Notes: generated from the sequence alone by a model not told the origin. Positions 34,216-47,464 are shown, numbered from the stretch's first letter. The stretch: DNA of 64,000 nucleotides from Climacium dendroides (GCA_950106755.1 OX467087.1:13520047-13584046), one strand, 5' to 3'. Program-made: numbers and translations.

Positions 34216-37200
34216 ATTCCCCGAGGAATACCGCTTGGCCGGAGGTGGGCATCAAGGACTTCCTCTCCCTTCAGCTATGTACGTTACAAGTGACATATAT
34301 GCCGGAAACATGCCCAAGGAAATCGGTCTCGGGGAATTTGGATAAATTCAGCAGTGCTTGATGCACAGCTCTGCCATCGTGACTGCAATTCCACATTTCT
34401 AGCTCCTGCAACAACGCTCACATTGATGAACAGAGTTTCCTCCGACATTGAGGATCCTGCCTCAAGTGAAGTACTCTCGAGATCAAGACTCAATGCTACA
34501 AGAAACACGGGTGCTGGGAACTTACATCAGCCCTTGATGGAAACCTGCACCCCTGCTCATATTTTCCTTGTTCAAATAGATGATTGGATCCCTGAGGGCC
34601 TCCGCAACTTCACCAGAATATATAGCAGTCTCGCATATTTTTCGTGCTCGCACTCCTCCTCATCATGAAACTTCCAATGTAACGGTCATCCGTTCGGAAG
34701 TTGATGTGCACGCCTCCTCGATCTATTATTCCCAGGACTGGCACTGGAAATTAAGCTCTGTGGAAATCGAAGCTTGCGCTGAAGAACCGGAGCCTGCTGC
34801 CAAAGGAGGCTGCTCTCGCAGATTCCCACAGATAATTAGACTCGGAAACTCTGGTCCGCTTGCTCTGAACACAATACTAAGTCGATCGGATATTTCGTCA
34901 AAATGGCAATATTCCACAAACTCGGCCATGGGGTCTGAAATCTGTACCAGTACTCGTAGAAAATGAATGGAAAAAGAGGTTTTAACGCAATATCCGTTGT
35001 CGGCTGGTCAATCTCACTTTCAATTGTGGATGGATTGCTATTGAATTGGTGAAACGATTGCTTACACAGCGTGCTCAAATGGAGTCACGCACTCAAAAAA
35101 TCAATCGGAAGTTTGGTTGAATGTTTGTCTTCAACTTAAACTAGTGTGCCCTGTGCCGTTGCCAGAGTGAAAACAAAACTGAAAGTAATTTTCTAATTTT
35201 TTAGTTTGTAAAGACCTCAAAATTCAATAAATTTCTCATTGTAGGCTGAAACACCACAAGACAAAGACCGTGCACCCCTCCTTGCCGAGAGCTTTCTAAT
35301 GGTACCAAGAATGCAAGCAAAGGACGTACGGTCCAAGAGATCTCAACGTAACAAAACAAACAATCAAATTTAAAGTATGGATGTTTTCTGCATGGATTGC
35401 ACACCATTCATTATATTGTGAACTTCTGAATCATTTTAGTTGTTTAGATTATATGATCCTCAATGTTCTAGGACCATGTTTCATCAAACTCCACTTTAGA
35501 TATGTAAGGATAAACAATTTTTGTGAAGTTTGTCACTTCATTGAGCAACGTCTCATAGGAAAAAACGTTCTAAATTGAAATTTTGCTTTATAGTTCCAAA
35601 TGTTGTTTTCACATTTGAAGGCATTTTCCCATAGTCTTAATTTTTGTCATGGTAGAGGGCAAGAGAAAGATAGAAGAACTTCAATAAGTTCAAAATCTCA
35701 ACCCCTTCAATAGTATGGCCTCTTTTTTTATATCAAAAAACACTCATACTTCCTATTTCTATAATTCTATTGCATTTTCTGAGGAAAAAAAAATAAAAAA
35801 AATTGAACATTGAATTATAGGATCTTGTAGTCATTTTATATGAAAACATGAAGAAATGTTTTGGAAAGTTTGAGCACATAAATTGGAAGACATTAGTATT
35901 TGAATTTGAAATAAAGAAACTTTTGTTTGGTGACATTGCCTTATTTGATTACAAGATTTTTAATCCTAAAAGCTTGTAGGAAGAGAATGTCACATGGAAA
36001 GGAATTTGTAAAGCTTTGACTATGTAAATTTCAAGATAATATCATTAAAATTGAAAAAAAAAAAATTCACCTTTCCATTTTAGAGTAAATGGCTTTGAAT
36101 CCTCTGAACTTGTTATTTGCTCTACACTATTTTGAGGTAATGTTTATGGAAGAGAATAATTGAGTCTAGAATTTAGGAAAAAAGTTCCAAAATTGAAACC
36201 AAATTTGCATTCTTTAAAAAATTATTCTATAGAAGGTACACATTGAAAAGAAAATATTAATTTTTGATAACCAAAGACAAAATCAAGGCATGGCAATTTT
36301 ATTAAGGGTATTATTTCAATGAAGAATTTGAACTACTTAGAATTAATTTTTTTATTAGAAAATATTTTTAAAAATAAGTAAAAAGAAAAATATACAAATT
36401 ATTTTTAATTAGTTGCTCAAATTGCCCAAAAATCAAAGTTCATGATAATTTTCACATCAATAATCCAAATAAAATAAATCAAAGAATTTTTGGCAAACAA
36501 AATCATTTTTTGAAAGGAATTCTAAAAAAGAGATTGAATTCAAAAACATTCCAAAAAATATATATATTTAGAAAACATTTAAAAATAATATATTTTTAAC
36601 TAATGGGATCCAAAAACATTTATTCCAAAAATATGTACCAGAAAAATAAATGATAATTTTTTTCGTTTGATTAAATTTCTAGAAATTAATGAAATTTTTT
36701 TTTAAAATACAAAATTATTTTATTATTAACAACTTGAAACCTTTATTAAAAAATATATAGAAGTGTACCTTGGGAGGTTTAGAAATGTACTCACAACCAA
36801 GTCTTTTTTGTATCAATGTGGAAGACAATAAATTAATTTTCAATTAATTTTTTAGAATTCCTTTGGCAAATTTTTCTAACTTCATAGTGGAACATAAGGA
36901 ATATAGTATCAAAACTTTGAAGTAGATATCACCATTTGGACTCATGACAATACTAAAAAACTTTATTCAATACCTAAAGTGAGAAGTATTTTTAAAATTA
37001 GATAATTAATAATAAATTTTTTTTAGAAGATACACAAAAATATTTGATTGATTTGGGCAATATATTGTTCACCTTTGGTAATAATTTTGAATACACCAAG
37101 AAAAATCCCGAGAAAAATCCCTAAAAGTTATGGTCCATTTTGTATTTAATACACAACATGTACACATGATAGTACCTAAGTTTCATGCTTTCATCCATTT

Positions 37201-37539
37201 TTTGCTTTCAATCATCATTTGAAATAAAATCACATTTTTATAAAACTAATATGTGCTCAAAACTATCCTAAGAAAATGTCTTAAAGAATCATGGATTGCC
37301 AAAACATAATACCTCATTACTTGCCCAAACTTTCAAATGTCTCTTAACCCCTAAGGGACCATTTGTCCCCTCAAGGGACAATTTGGATCTGGGTAGGTTC
37401 TTATTGTCTCAATTTGTAGTGAATGTTTTTGAGATGTTTAGAGATTGTAGATTTTGCTGAGAGCTTTGCAAATATATAATTATTGTTTTAATTGATGCCC
37501 AGGAGAAAAAGTTATGGCATAATAAGCCCAAAAGTTATG

Positions 37540-37805
37540 GCATAATAAGCTTGGCGGCAGCAGCAGGGCAGGCGGGGTAGGCTTGACGGCAATAGACTCG
37601 GCACAACAGCAGGCTCAGCACAACGATAGGCTTGGCACAACGGTGGCAAGCACAACGGGTTGCTGAACGTAGCACGTGCATTCCCAACCCTCATTTGGCA
37701 GGCTTAGGAGGATTCAGGCTCGGTTAGCAGGCTCGGCAGGATTGAGGGGCAGGCTCAAGAAGTTTCTTGCTCGGTTAACAGGCTCGGCAGAGTTTAGGCT
37801 TAGTA
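37540..37805. repeat. GC-rich patch of degenerate GGCTCGGCA-type repeats
   Basis: In a very AT-rich setting, about 265 bp are GC-rich and built from variants of AGGCTCGGCA(GG/CAAC), for example around 37600, 37620, 37710, 37730 and 37785. Stops in the open frames argue against coding. Confidence 0.6.
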
Positions 37806-39526
37806 AGTTAAACGCTTCAAGGTAATTTCCAAAACCGTGTTCATTTAAGAAGCATTTAAATATGTTTTAGAAGTGTATTATGTAGGCAATGTTTATGCAA
37901 TTTTTCTAAACCCACACTTTTGGACTATTGGTTGTTCAATATTCAAAAGAAATCTTAGAAATTCACTCACATTTCAAGTCTAAAATTTGTTTCTTTTGGA
38001 AATGTACTCATGGAAAAACAAAAAGCACTACCAAGTCCATTTAAAAATTTAATATTCATGTCTAAGAGTTTCCTAAAATCTTAAACAAGTTGAAATCAAA
38101 GTATTGTGTAGGGTTCAAGCAATCATAAGGGATTTTTTGAACTTAGGGTTAACTTTTGTAGAAAAGTTTTAATTTATTCAATTCAAATTCTTTCGCTATT
38201 TGTTTTATGGGAGTCTACAAATTTTTTCGAAGTCTATAAATATTTTGTAAGTGGGTCTAATAAGCTTATTTGAGTCTTATAGGGTCTTGTCGAGGAGTTT
38301 GAAACCCTAAACTCCTCAACAAGAATAATAGGAAAAAAATCTTTTACATTGAAAATAGATGAAGTTCTTACGATTTTTTTGGACCTAAATAAATGCAATT
38401 CCTACGAATAAGAAGATTTTGTAGAATAAATCTCATGGTAAATTTATATTTTGCTAGAATTCAAAATATTTCCTCAAAATATGCAAATTTATTTCAAAAA
38501 ATTATAATTTCGCTATCTACTATTATATATGCTTTGTATATTATTATTATAGGCCACAAGAAATAATTGTGGGTGATTTAGCAAAAGAGGTTTTATAATT
38601 ATACAATATAAAAAAATACTCTAAAATTATTCATATCCAAATTAATTTCAAATTTTTTCATTACAATAAAAAATTAAAAATCATTCCTATCTAAATATAT
38701 GATATTGTATAAATATAAATTTGTGATGAATTTTATTATACAAATTTTGGCTACATAGATTGCAAGATATAATTGATGATTACTTAATAAATATTTACTA
38801 GGCACCTTCCGTTGTCATACTAGCTTAATCAACCTTGAATTCTCTTAATTTGAAATTCCTACATTATTTGTAGAAGAAGATTTTATTGCTTTCCATGATA
38901 CTAGTGATACAAGATTGAAGCTTTGAGGACCTTGTTTCCAAGTTGGGAGACCTCGTCAATTGTGAAATTGTTCTAGTAAGTTGTCTAGAAAGTTTTTATA
39001 CAAATGTTGTGATTACTATCTAAATTGCTATAGTATGCATAAGCTTCAATTGAAGGATTGTATGTTCAAATTAATTTGTAGTATATTCCATACATTGCAA
39101 TGATATTATTAGACATTCTAAGCTCTTAACAAATTGGTTCCATTCTCTAATTAAAAATAATAATGAAGATGAATGAATAGCTTTAATTTTCTAACACTGT
39201 TTTCTCTTTTAACATACTTTATTTTTTTCCATTTCAAAAATTTTTAAAAATGAAATCCTTGCAAAGGACTTTCAATTCATTGTATTTTGGAGAGGGGGTA
39301 TAAGTAAAATACTTGAAATAAACTTTTCTAAAATACATATGAAATGTTTAAAAAATATTGTTGCATGTGAATTTTTAAAGTCCCTACAACTTAGTTTTAA
39401 GTTTTTATAGTTTTGTTGCCAAACAAAATTTCACTATATTTTAATGCACCTAATTTATTAGATTAATGTTAGAGACTCCTCTTAAGACCATCTTCAATAA
39501 TTTAAGAAAATTTTGCACCCCACACT

Positions 39527-39628
39527 ATTTTGAGATTTACAGCATTAAACTAATATAGCACTCTATTTTGAGATTTATAGCATTAAATTAATATAGCACT
39601 CTATTTTGAGATTTATAGCATTAAACTA
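39527..39628. repeat. 38-bp tandem repeat, almost three units
   Basis: Units start at 39527, 39565 and 39603 with ATTTTGAGATTTA(C/T)AGCA. Only a few bases differ between units. Third unit is cut short. Confidence 0.9.
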
Positions 39629-41550
39629 AGAAGGCCTGTTGTTGTACTTACTAAATGGCGTGAGACAAAGCTATACATGATTGTGGAAGATATTGATTTG
39701 AAGCTACAACCAACTGCTGCACCAACTTGGACATAACCTTCAAGACATTGACACTCCTACATGGAAAATTTAACTACCTGACTTGTCCTTAACTACAAAC
39801 TAAAACTTTCCAAATTGGACTTCAACTGCTACTATACTCTCACTTGGCTTCCAACTGGAACTAATCTAGCAACTTATTCTGACTTGGACTTAATTGCCAA
39901 AAATCATTACCAATTTGGAATTCTCACCATTCCAGCCAACTACTACCGATTAGGAAATTTCCACACCACTTCAGCACATATCATCATTCAATTAGGATCT
40001 ACATCACACTCCTATACGTTCATAATTCCAATTTGGCAATGAGCCAACCGGCTAACAAGACCACTCAAAATCCCATTTGGATTATAGACTCAAAAATTAC
40101 TTTAAAAATCACACTCCAATTTGATAAAAGTATGTTAAAAAACACTGAATTGGTCAACATAACATAACAAACACATTCAAAAACCTCAAAAAGATACACA
40201 AGAAAATTAAAAATTTAAGGCCAATCAGATTATCAACACCTCTACATTCCCATCTTGAGGTGGTGACACCTACAAGCCTACAATTGTTTTTTTTAATTAA
40301 AAATAGAATATGGTTTTGGAACTTGAAACCTCTTCCTAGAAATCATCTTAGGATTCTCACCTAGGTTCCCTTGGACCAATTGGGCTATAGTTTGTCACGT
40401 ATAGGATAGGTTTGGCTATTTTGGCCATTTTCACTAACTATTTATAATTTATCCTATTTCCCAGGTTCTTACCTATTTCCAACCAAGTTTGGGTTCTATT
40501 TGGATAAAAACACTTAATTTATGACCAAATATTATAGTGGTATGTAACATACCTATTTTAGTTTTACACTCTTTGGGGGGCTTTTTGTATCTAAAATTGT
40601 ACTCAAAATAATAAAACAAAAAACAAAAAAAACAATGAATTCCAAGTGACAAAATGGGAGCTCACAGCAGTGTTATGAGGTTGTAATAGATTTGTGATTT
40701 GGTGATTTAGAAAGGATGGAAATTTAGGTCTATAACAGATGGGCTTTGAGTTTACTTTGGTGTCAAACTACTTTTTGATTCATTCTTCTATAACATTTGG
40801 GTGTATGGTGTCATTCATGTAAATGTTACAAATAATCTATGTTGCCCTCTATAATTGCTGACGTGGTAACACCACATAAGTGTTACATGTTCCCTTGCTC
40901 TTAAGTTTTAACAAATATTAGGAGATGAACTAACTAGACTTGGCTAAGCAATTACATATAATTATCTTACTGTGTGCAATCCAACAATTGATGGCGTCAG
41001 ATGTGGAAGCCATCATGGGGATTCAAAACTTGGCACAACCCCGAGGGCTCTCATTTAGAGTTCCATGATAAAGACGCTAAATCCATCCCCCAAAGTGAGA
41101 CTAAGAGGATTAATTTTGTGTTCTTTGGAGTAAAAGGACAAAAATATTCCCCTATTTTGTACCGTGTTTAAGAAATGTTCTTGACCATAAAAAGCTAAAT
41201 TGGGGTTCTCCTATTGCAAATGTGAATTCAAGATTTGTAAATTTTATCATGAGTGACAAATTAAAAATTACTGCGTTTCCCCCCGGGGTAAATCCACCGC
41301 GCTGCTCTCACTTCAAAGGGACGGGTTTAGCGTATTGCGAGTTCCATCACCGACCGTGTTCGTGGAGCTTCCACTGTTCACTTCTCATCGTGGCCCTTCT
41401 GCTTCCGTCCTGACCGCCGGACAGGAGACATTCTCCAGAAGAACGAAGGCACTGACCGATGGTCGCCGGAGGTTCTAGAGCCTACGTAGAAGGTTGGAGA
41501 ACACTGACCAACAGTCGCAGGAGGTTCCAGAGCCTTCCCTTTCTCGACGC

Positions 41551-41590
41551 TTCCAGAAACCGGCTGCATGCTGTTCATCCGATATATAAA
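41551..41590 (+). promoter_or_regulatory. Heat-shock element and TATA box of small HSP gene
   Basis: TTCCAGAA at 41551-41558 is a perfect nTTCnnGAAn element. Imperfect ones (TTCTAGAG, TTCCAGAG, TTCTCCAGAAGAAC) lie within the preceding 150 bp. A TATATAAA box at 41583-41590 follows, about 175 bp before the ATG. This layout fits heat-shock-factor control. Confidence 0.75.
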
Positions 41591-41764
41591 GAATGACATG
41601 CGCTCCAATTCCATCGCTAGACAATCGCAGAGTTCTCATTACTTGGAAGCACACTTCGTGATCTTCACAGTGACAAGATTCCTCTTGCATAAAATCTTTC
41701 GAACGACCTTTGTAGTGTCCACTGAGCTGAATTTGGTGCTTTCTATCCGTTTCAGTAAGTGAGG

Positions 41765-42248
41765 ATGGCTCTATCATCGGTTTTCGGACGCCCCTGACCC
41801 GCTTGATTTGGTGGTGTCCGTGTTCGAAAACACGCCGGCCAGCTCGTTTGCTCGCGACACGCACGCGGTGGCGAACACGAATGTGGACTGGAAGGAGACT
41901 CCCACAGAGCATGTGTTCAAGGCTGACCTGCCAGGGCTGAAGAAGGAGGAAGTGCAAGTGCAGGTGGAGGGCGAAAGGACGCTGAGCATCAGCGGGCAAC
42001 GCAAGAGGGAGGAGGTGCAGAAGACGGATACATGGCATCGCGTGGAACGGAGCAGCGGCCAATTCCTGCGCAAGTTCCGTCTCCCTGAGAATGCGAATCT
42101 GGATCGCATCACAGCGAAGGTGGAGAACGGATTGCTGACGGTGGTGGTGCCGAAGGAGGAGAAGAAGGCCATGAAGGCGCGCAGCATTGAGATCGGTGGC
42201 CACGATGGCCAGCAGGGGACCATTGAGAACAAACCCACCTCGCAGTGA
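41765..42248 (+). pseudogene. Cytosolic class I small heat-shock protein, frameshifted near start
   Basis: The ATG at 41765 reads MALSSVFGRP and meets TGA at 41795. One base over, the frame is open from GACCCG (41796) to TGA at 42248 and continues as a class I sHSP. That part has a DWKET start of the alpha-crystallin domain, DLPGLKKEEV, the consensus GLLTVVVPK motif and a short tail. Deleting one base in the CCCCTGACCC run would restore one frame of about 160 residues, the usual length. No in-frame ATG precedes the crystallin domain. sHSPs are ATP-independent chaperones that form oligomers and hold unfolded proteins. With an intact promoter and no other damage, this is a very recent lesion, a sequencing error or a rare alternative start. 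Confidence 0.85.
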
Positions 42249-42528
42249 GCTGTCCGAGTGATCGTTGAAGTCCTGGAGTGCGTTACGTAGATCTGTTGTC
42301 TGGATTTGAAGGCTTTCCAGGCTCGCACATGGAAATCTGTTGTCAAATTTCTGTCTCAGCGGGCACTCTTGACGTCGAAGTTTCTCTTGTTATTTCAGGC
42401 TATCCCTAATCTTGGCAGGCAGAAATCTTTACTAAGTTCTGTAGCTTTGGATGTAGCGCGTCGCAGTCGAGGAGGATCCTGCTGATTCTGCTTGTACTGT
42501 ACATGAGTGTATTTTTGCGTTTGAGAAT

Positions 42529-42534
42529 AATAAA
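42529..42534 (+). terminator. Polyadenylation signal of small HSP gene
   Basis: AATAAA, 281 bp after the stop codon, within GAGAATAATAAACAATAG. The position fits a plant 3' end. Confidence 0.5.
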
Positions 42535-42539
42535 CAATA

Positions 42540-44782
42540 GATTCTCTAGCTTCCGGTTCAATTGGTCATGAACTGTAGATGTTCCATGCCTCTGTCAAGT
42601 TTGCGGGGACTTTGAGTGCGGACATGGAGGGCGATTCCAATGCCTTGGCACCAAAATCCTCACTCTAGAGACTTTTGTGACATAACCCAGCAGAGAAATG
42701 AACGAAGGATTCAAATCTGATGAGTGATTGAGCTAAAATATCCTACAACCTGTATTGTCGTACCCTCGTACATGGCTATTACGATCGGCAGAATATTTGA
42801 TAGAAGTTTGTAAAACAAATCTGGCAGGTGCTAAGAATAGGAATGTTTCCTCCAATTTCGGGTTTTCAAACAGATTTTAGGACGTACTGTAAAAGAACAT
42901 TCATTTTAAGTGGGGATTCTGAGTGCATATCAATGGCTGGCGGATTCTCCATTTAACATGTCTCGTTCATGACAATGCAGTAAGGCTTTTCGATTTTCAA
43001 GTCCCGATGTACTGCGCCAATCAAAGAGAATTCCGTTCAACGCATTAAATTTTGACAAACCAATTCTGTTCAAACACAAGTCACAGGATTTTGATGATTT
43101 CAAGTGATACGTTCACAATCAGCAGTGCAAGTTTTTCAACAGGCTCCCGCCTTATCAAAAAATTACGGTGAAAGATTTATGCAACATTTTGACGTACACA
43201 CCAGCTGAAGAAAAATGACTCTAATCTAAGGATCAGCTTGAAGGAACGGTTGCTCGGGCGGTTCTACTATGTCATGCGGACACAAACTAGAGACTACTTT
43301 TATAAGGTAGTGTGTACAATACCGATTGACAGTCCATCAAGGGTGAGGTGGGAAGCTGGAATAAGGTTTTATCATGGCCAGGAGTGAAGGACAGAGTTAC
43401 GCTCTTAGAAGGGGGGGTCAGGTCTTGCAATTCTTCCTCAGTGATTTGTAAATTTGTCACCAAAGTCAGCACAACACAATTTTTCTTTCCTCAATGTAGT
43501 AACCATCTTGCAGGGTTTCGGATTCCAACTTCGAAATCTCCTTATGTCACTGGCCAATTGTGACACCCCTACCGTAGTTAGTATAAAAGCATCAAATAGC
43601 ATCAGCAGCGTGGGAAACCTTTTGGACCGCTATGAGATAATGTTCTTCGTCAGGTGTGACAATGACCTCTGTTGTGTTGGTTCGGATCCGAAACATTGTC
43701 ATTGGATTCTGCATGACCGTCGATAATTATAAGATCCGTCGAACAACAACTAATCCAAATGACAGAAGGAAAGGAATCATTGATCCTGAGATCATTGTGA
43801 ATAAGAGTATGTGAGAAGTAGTTCTAACATACTCTCGCAATGGACGTAGGTAACAAGTGGTGCCTTTAGCATAATGTATTTCTCAACTTATGGGGCTCAT
43901 TTCCAATGAGACAAGAAATATCTCCACAACAATTCAAATACTTAAGTTGTGAAGGACGACATCAACTTCCAAGTTGCATCACATGCATATACGCTTCCAT
44001 GAGATACATTGCAGATGCAAAACTCATGGTCCCAAGGTAATCTAGGCCCATGAATGGGACCCCTACTACTTCAACTGCTGAGAATTAATTCATAACAAAA
44101 CTAGTGCGAAGACACCGACACCCCAACTAGAATCCTTTTCAACTAATGGAAGTCATTCAAAATTATCAATAGCTACAAGCCATGTGAGTGGTAAAATTTC
44201 AACTAGAATTTGCAAACACAAGAGCTACTTTCATCACAACTTGAAATTAGAATTTTGAAACAGAAAGCCCAATTAGAGAAATGGGGAATTTCATTAAAAT
44301 GGCAATTATTCCATGACAATGGTACAAAGGGGGATTGCAAAATGGAAGAAATTCATAGAAAAATGGCATGGGGGTGAAGAAACATAGGAATTGTGTTGCA
44401 ATTTGGACTTGTTGGGGACAGAATTGGCACATCTACGAGGTTGACATGTAGAGAAGCATTGTTGTATGTGTTCTTGACTCGCGTAAATGGCATGCGGAAT
44501 ATTGCCATTTTAATGAAATTCCCCATAGAATTTGTTAAGCAAGGGCAGTACCATTGGATCGTGGTAAAGACAAATCATTTGAGCTCGATGCACCAACAGT
44601 GTAATGAAGGCCGCATACTGTTCCACAAGCACTTGCTAAAGAATTAGGTGATTTTCATTACATTCACAAAACATACACTTTAGACGATCCTTTAGAAATA
44701 CTAACAATGTATTAAAAACTGTCACAACATTTTTTACATCACCACTGTAGCAATTCCAGAATCCAAATCCAAATCTGTTTAG
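42540..44782. other. Intergenic DNA, no gene seen
   Basis: Moderately AT-rich unique-looking sequence between the small HSP gene and the duplicated host unit. Open frames are under 95 codons and motif-free. A segment with AAATGGCAATTATTCCATGACAATGG near 44300 and its partial complement near 44500 is weakly inverted. Confidence 0.45.
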
Positions 44783-45016
44783 CAAAAGTTTGTATGTTGA
44801 TTTGCCATAGGAAAGGATTCATGGAAGTAGTATATATATGGTTTAATACCCTCGAGTTCAGAAAGCCAGTCAATGTTGGACCAGACATATCAGATTGTGA
44901 TTTTGGTTCCAAATTCTCAAAGTAATGGGATCAAGCTTACTCACATGGGCTAAAGAATGTTATGGTTGATGAGTTGCAATGCCAATACAATTCCTCACTT
45001 GTTGTGTACTAGCTTT

Positions 45017-45174
45017 GTGTTGGATTTATAATGAATAATAAATTATAGAAAAACAAGTGTTTATATACATATACTGGTAAGAGATGGTCTCTTATAGTCA
45101 CATCTCCTCCTACAGGTATGACTGTTCACTAAATATAGCAAGTGTACTATATTATATTCTACGTATCTCCAACA
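45017..45174 (-). repeat. 3' LTR of copia 1
   Basis: A 158-bp LTR beginning TGTTGGATTTATAATG and ending CTCCAACA on the + strand, with perfect TGTTGG/CCAACA ends. Confidence 0.95.
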
Positions 45175-45184
45175 CTCCCACTAG
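45175..45184 (-). other. Polypurine tract of copia 1
   Basis: On the minus strand, CTAGTGGGAG lies directly before the 3' LTR and would prime plus-strand DNA synthesis. Confidence 0.7.
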
Positions 45185-45863
45185 TACACTTGATTAACTT
45201 TCATCCAGTTTTTATCATTCATCTCGAGTTTTTCATTTGACCTCCAATTTTGCTTTAGGGTTTGAGGATTTTGAGTGCACGGCGACTGAAGAAGGGTTTG
45301 AGGGTTTTGTTCATAGTTCTCCTTGTGTTTCCTTGATTCTCGGCACTGCTTTGAGCTACTATTATCTCGTTTCTCATGTTTCTTCAAGGCCTCCTCTCGT
45401 TGTTTCTTGATAGTCCATGTGTGTAAACTTTGAAGTAATTGATAATTATCAGTTGGTATGAAGTTGGGACGACGACGATGATGACCTGGTTTTTTGCATG
45501 TAATTCCGACATCTTTAGCAAGTTCCGTTACAAGTTTGAAGCTTCTTGTCTCTTTTCTAAGCTTCTGGTATTTTTTTTTATAGGATTTGACTCCTTTTCT
45601 ATGTAGCCCATTTCTGCATTTGTTGGGCTTTTGGACTTTCTGTCTTTATAGTTGCTCGTCTTTGACTGAGAAAAATCTTGTTCTAATGTTGTTTTAAGAT
45701 ATGTTCTTTTGTATGTCTATTCCATTGTTCTTTTAGCCCTAAGTAAGTGGTTAATATTTTTGTTTATAAGTGATCTGATTGAGTTCATAGTTAATATCCG
45801 ATTGAGTTCATAGTTCATAATCTCTTATTTTAGAGCCTTTCATTTCAGATTTTTCTCTTACAG

Positions 45864-45949
45864 GATAATGTTGACTTGGTGAAGGTGGCATCTCCATTTG
45901 CTAAGCGTGACTTTGTTGAAAGCCACAATATTGACAACAATATTTTGTG
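45864..45949 (+). other. Exon-like host sequence captured in copia 1 (antisense)
   Basis: On the + strand, TTTTCTCTTACAG precedes an open 86-base stretch that ends in TTTTGTG|GTACGT. So there is an acceptor, an exon-like body and a donor. Translation starts DNVDLVKVASPFAKRDF. It lies between RNase H and the 3' LTR, a region with no standard copia gene. I cannot name the source gene. Confidence 0.35.
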
Positions 45950-46050
45950 GTACGTGATTTATATCTTTTCATATTATTGTTGCAATTTGATAGTTTTGAA
46001 GTTAAACTTTTATCTCTAAGTCTAGCTTGTAATTGTTGACACAGAAATAT

Positions 46051-46744
46051 TTAGTATACCTTAGTTGATTTACAATTGAACTTTGGTTCTGATTTGAATA
46101 TGTCAAGTAATATATTCTTCAACCAATTTTGTTTAATAGATTGTGACAAATATGTCTTAGAACTTTGAGGAGTCTTGGAATGTCCATTAATTGGATACGG
46201 ATTTCTTCCACTCCAAGGCAGCTCAAAGTGATGACTACTCCCACATAAGTGAGAGGGTTGGGATGAAGAAATATGATTAACATATGTGCATAGAGCTTGA
46301 ATCTTAGAATTAGGAATTGGACACATACCCAATTGTTGCATACAATACATATGTTTGATTTTTGGTAAAGACTTAGTCAAAATATCAGCAGTCATGTCAT
46401 CAGTGGAAACATGTTGTAGTTGAATTTCCTTAGCAAGAACTTTTTCACGAGTAAAATGGTATTGTGTGTCAACATGTTTATTACGTGAATGAAATTTGGG
46501 ATTTGCTCCTAAAGCAATTGCACTTTGGCTATCACAATAGATGATTGTTGGGGCAAATTGGGAAAATCCTAATTCACTTAATAGTTTGCGCAACCAAATA
46601 GCTTTTGCTGTAGCTTTGGCTAAAGCCATATATTCAGACTCAGTAGAAGATAAAACAACACTATGTTGCTTTTTACTGCCCCAAGAGATGACACCTTGTG
46701 CTAATAAAAAACAATAACTAGAGGTTGAACGTCTTGTATCTTTA
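46051..46744 (-). pseudogene. RNase H of copia 1
   Basis: SWGSKKQHSVVLSSTESEYMALAKA (46630-46700) leads into YCDSQSAIALGANP and HVDTQYHFTREK..ILTKSLPK, the copia RNase H signature. The frame ends at 46051. RNase H removes the RNA strand during reverse transcription. Confidence 0.85.
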
Positions 46745-47251
46745 TCACCAGCTAGTCAACATCAGAAAACCATGAAGAATGTCTCCTTGGGCTGATTTTT
46801 GATATTTAATGCCAAAATTTAAAGTACCTTTAATATATCTCATTGTGCGTTTGAGAATTTGAATATGTTCTAATCCCGGATTAGAAATGTATTGAGCTAG
46901 AGTACTGGCTACATAAACACAGTCTGGTCTTGAATTCACATGAGTATGCATAAGGCTGCCCACCATTTGAGAATAAGGATAATTAGTAATAAAATTATGT
47001 TCTTCGTCACTAGGAGATAAGTTTGCTTTACTTAGGCGTACACCAGATGGCATTGGTGTACTGATAGAATTACAATTAAGCATATTGTATTCTTCAATTT
47101 TAGGGGTTAAATATGGTTGTTGATGTAAAATTGTCCAGTGTTTCATGCGATTTCTAATAACAACATTACCAAGTAAATAATGATTATCGCCTTCATCAGT
47201 CATTTCAAATTCAAACATTACCAAGTACATAGTGAATATTACCTTCATCAC
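46745..47251 (-). pseudogene. Reverse transcriptase, C-terminal half, of copia 1
   Basis: It keeps FEMTDEGDNHYLLGN, PYLTPKIEEYNMLNC, STPMPSGVRLSK, YSQMVGSLMH and RPDCVYVASTLAQY, the usual copia order after YVDD. A roughly 57-bp segment containing FEM(S/T)DEG..HY.LGN is tandemly duplicated (about 47128-47238). A frameshift near 46745 separates it from RNase H. Confidence 0.85.
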
Positions 47252-47279
47252 TCATTTCAAATTCATTTTGAAGAATGTG

Positions 47280-47464
47280 TTTGTTATCATCACAGTTTAT
47301 GTCGATGATTGTTTAGTTATAAGCACGGTTGTCATATCGGATGGAATCTCACTGTTCACGGACAGAATCGGACCGATTCTATCCGTGAACAGTGAGATTC
47401 CATCCGATATGACAACCGTGCTTATAACTAAACAATCATCGACATAAACTGTGATGATAACAAA
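47280..47464. repeat. 185-bp near-perfect palindrome inside copia 1 RT
   Basis: Two 92-base arms are centred on A at 47372, with a single mismatched pair. The outer about 46 bases of each arm are RT coding sequence around YVDD, present in both orientations. The inner about 46 bases (starting CGGTTGTCATATCGGATGG) look foreign to copia. It would form a very long DNA or RNA hairpin. Confidence 0.95.

Larger units (their letters stand above)
34216..41380. other. Long AT-rich intergenic stretch
   Basis: Seven kilobases without a recognisable gene. Two repeat features inside it are listed separately (37540-37805 and 39527-39628). Open frames are all below 130 codons and carry no family motif. Confidence 0.5.

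Noticed and set aside
41475..42346. Minus-strand open frames over the small heat-shock gene
   Set aside because: They are antisense shadows of GC-rich coding sequence.
47232..47447. Plus-strand ORF with YVDD as a second RT
   Set aside because: It is the inverted arm of the palindrome in copia 1, not a separate gene.
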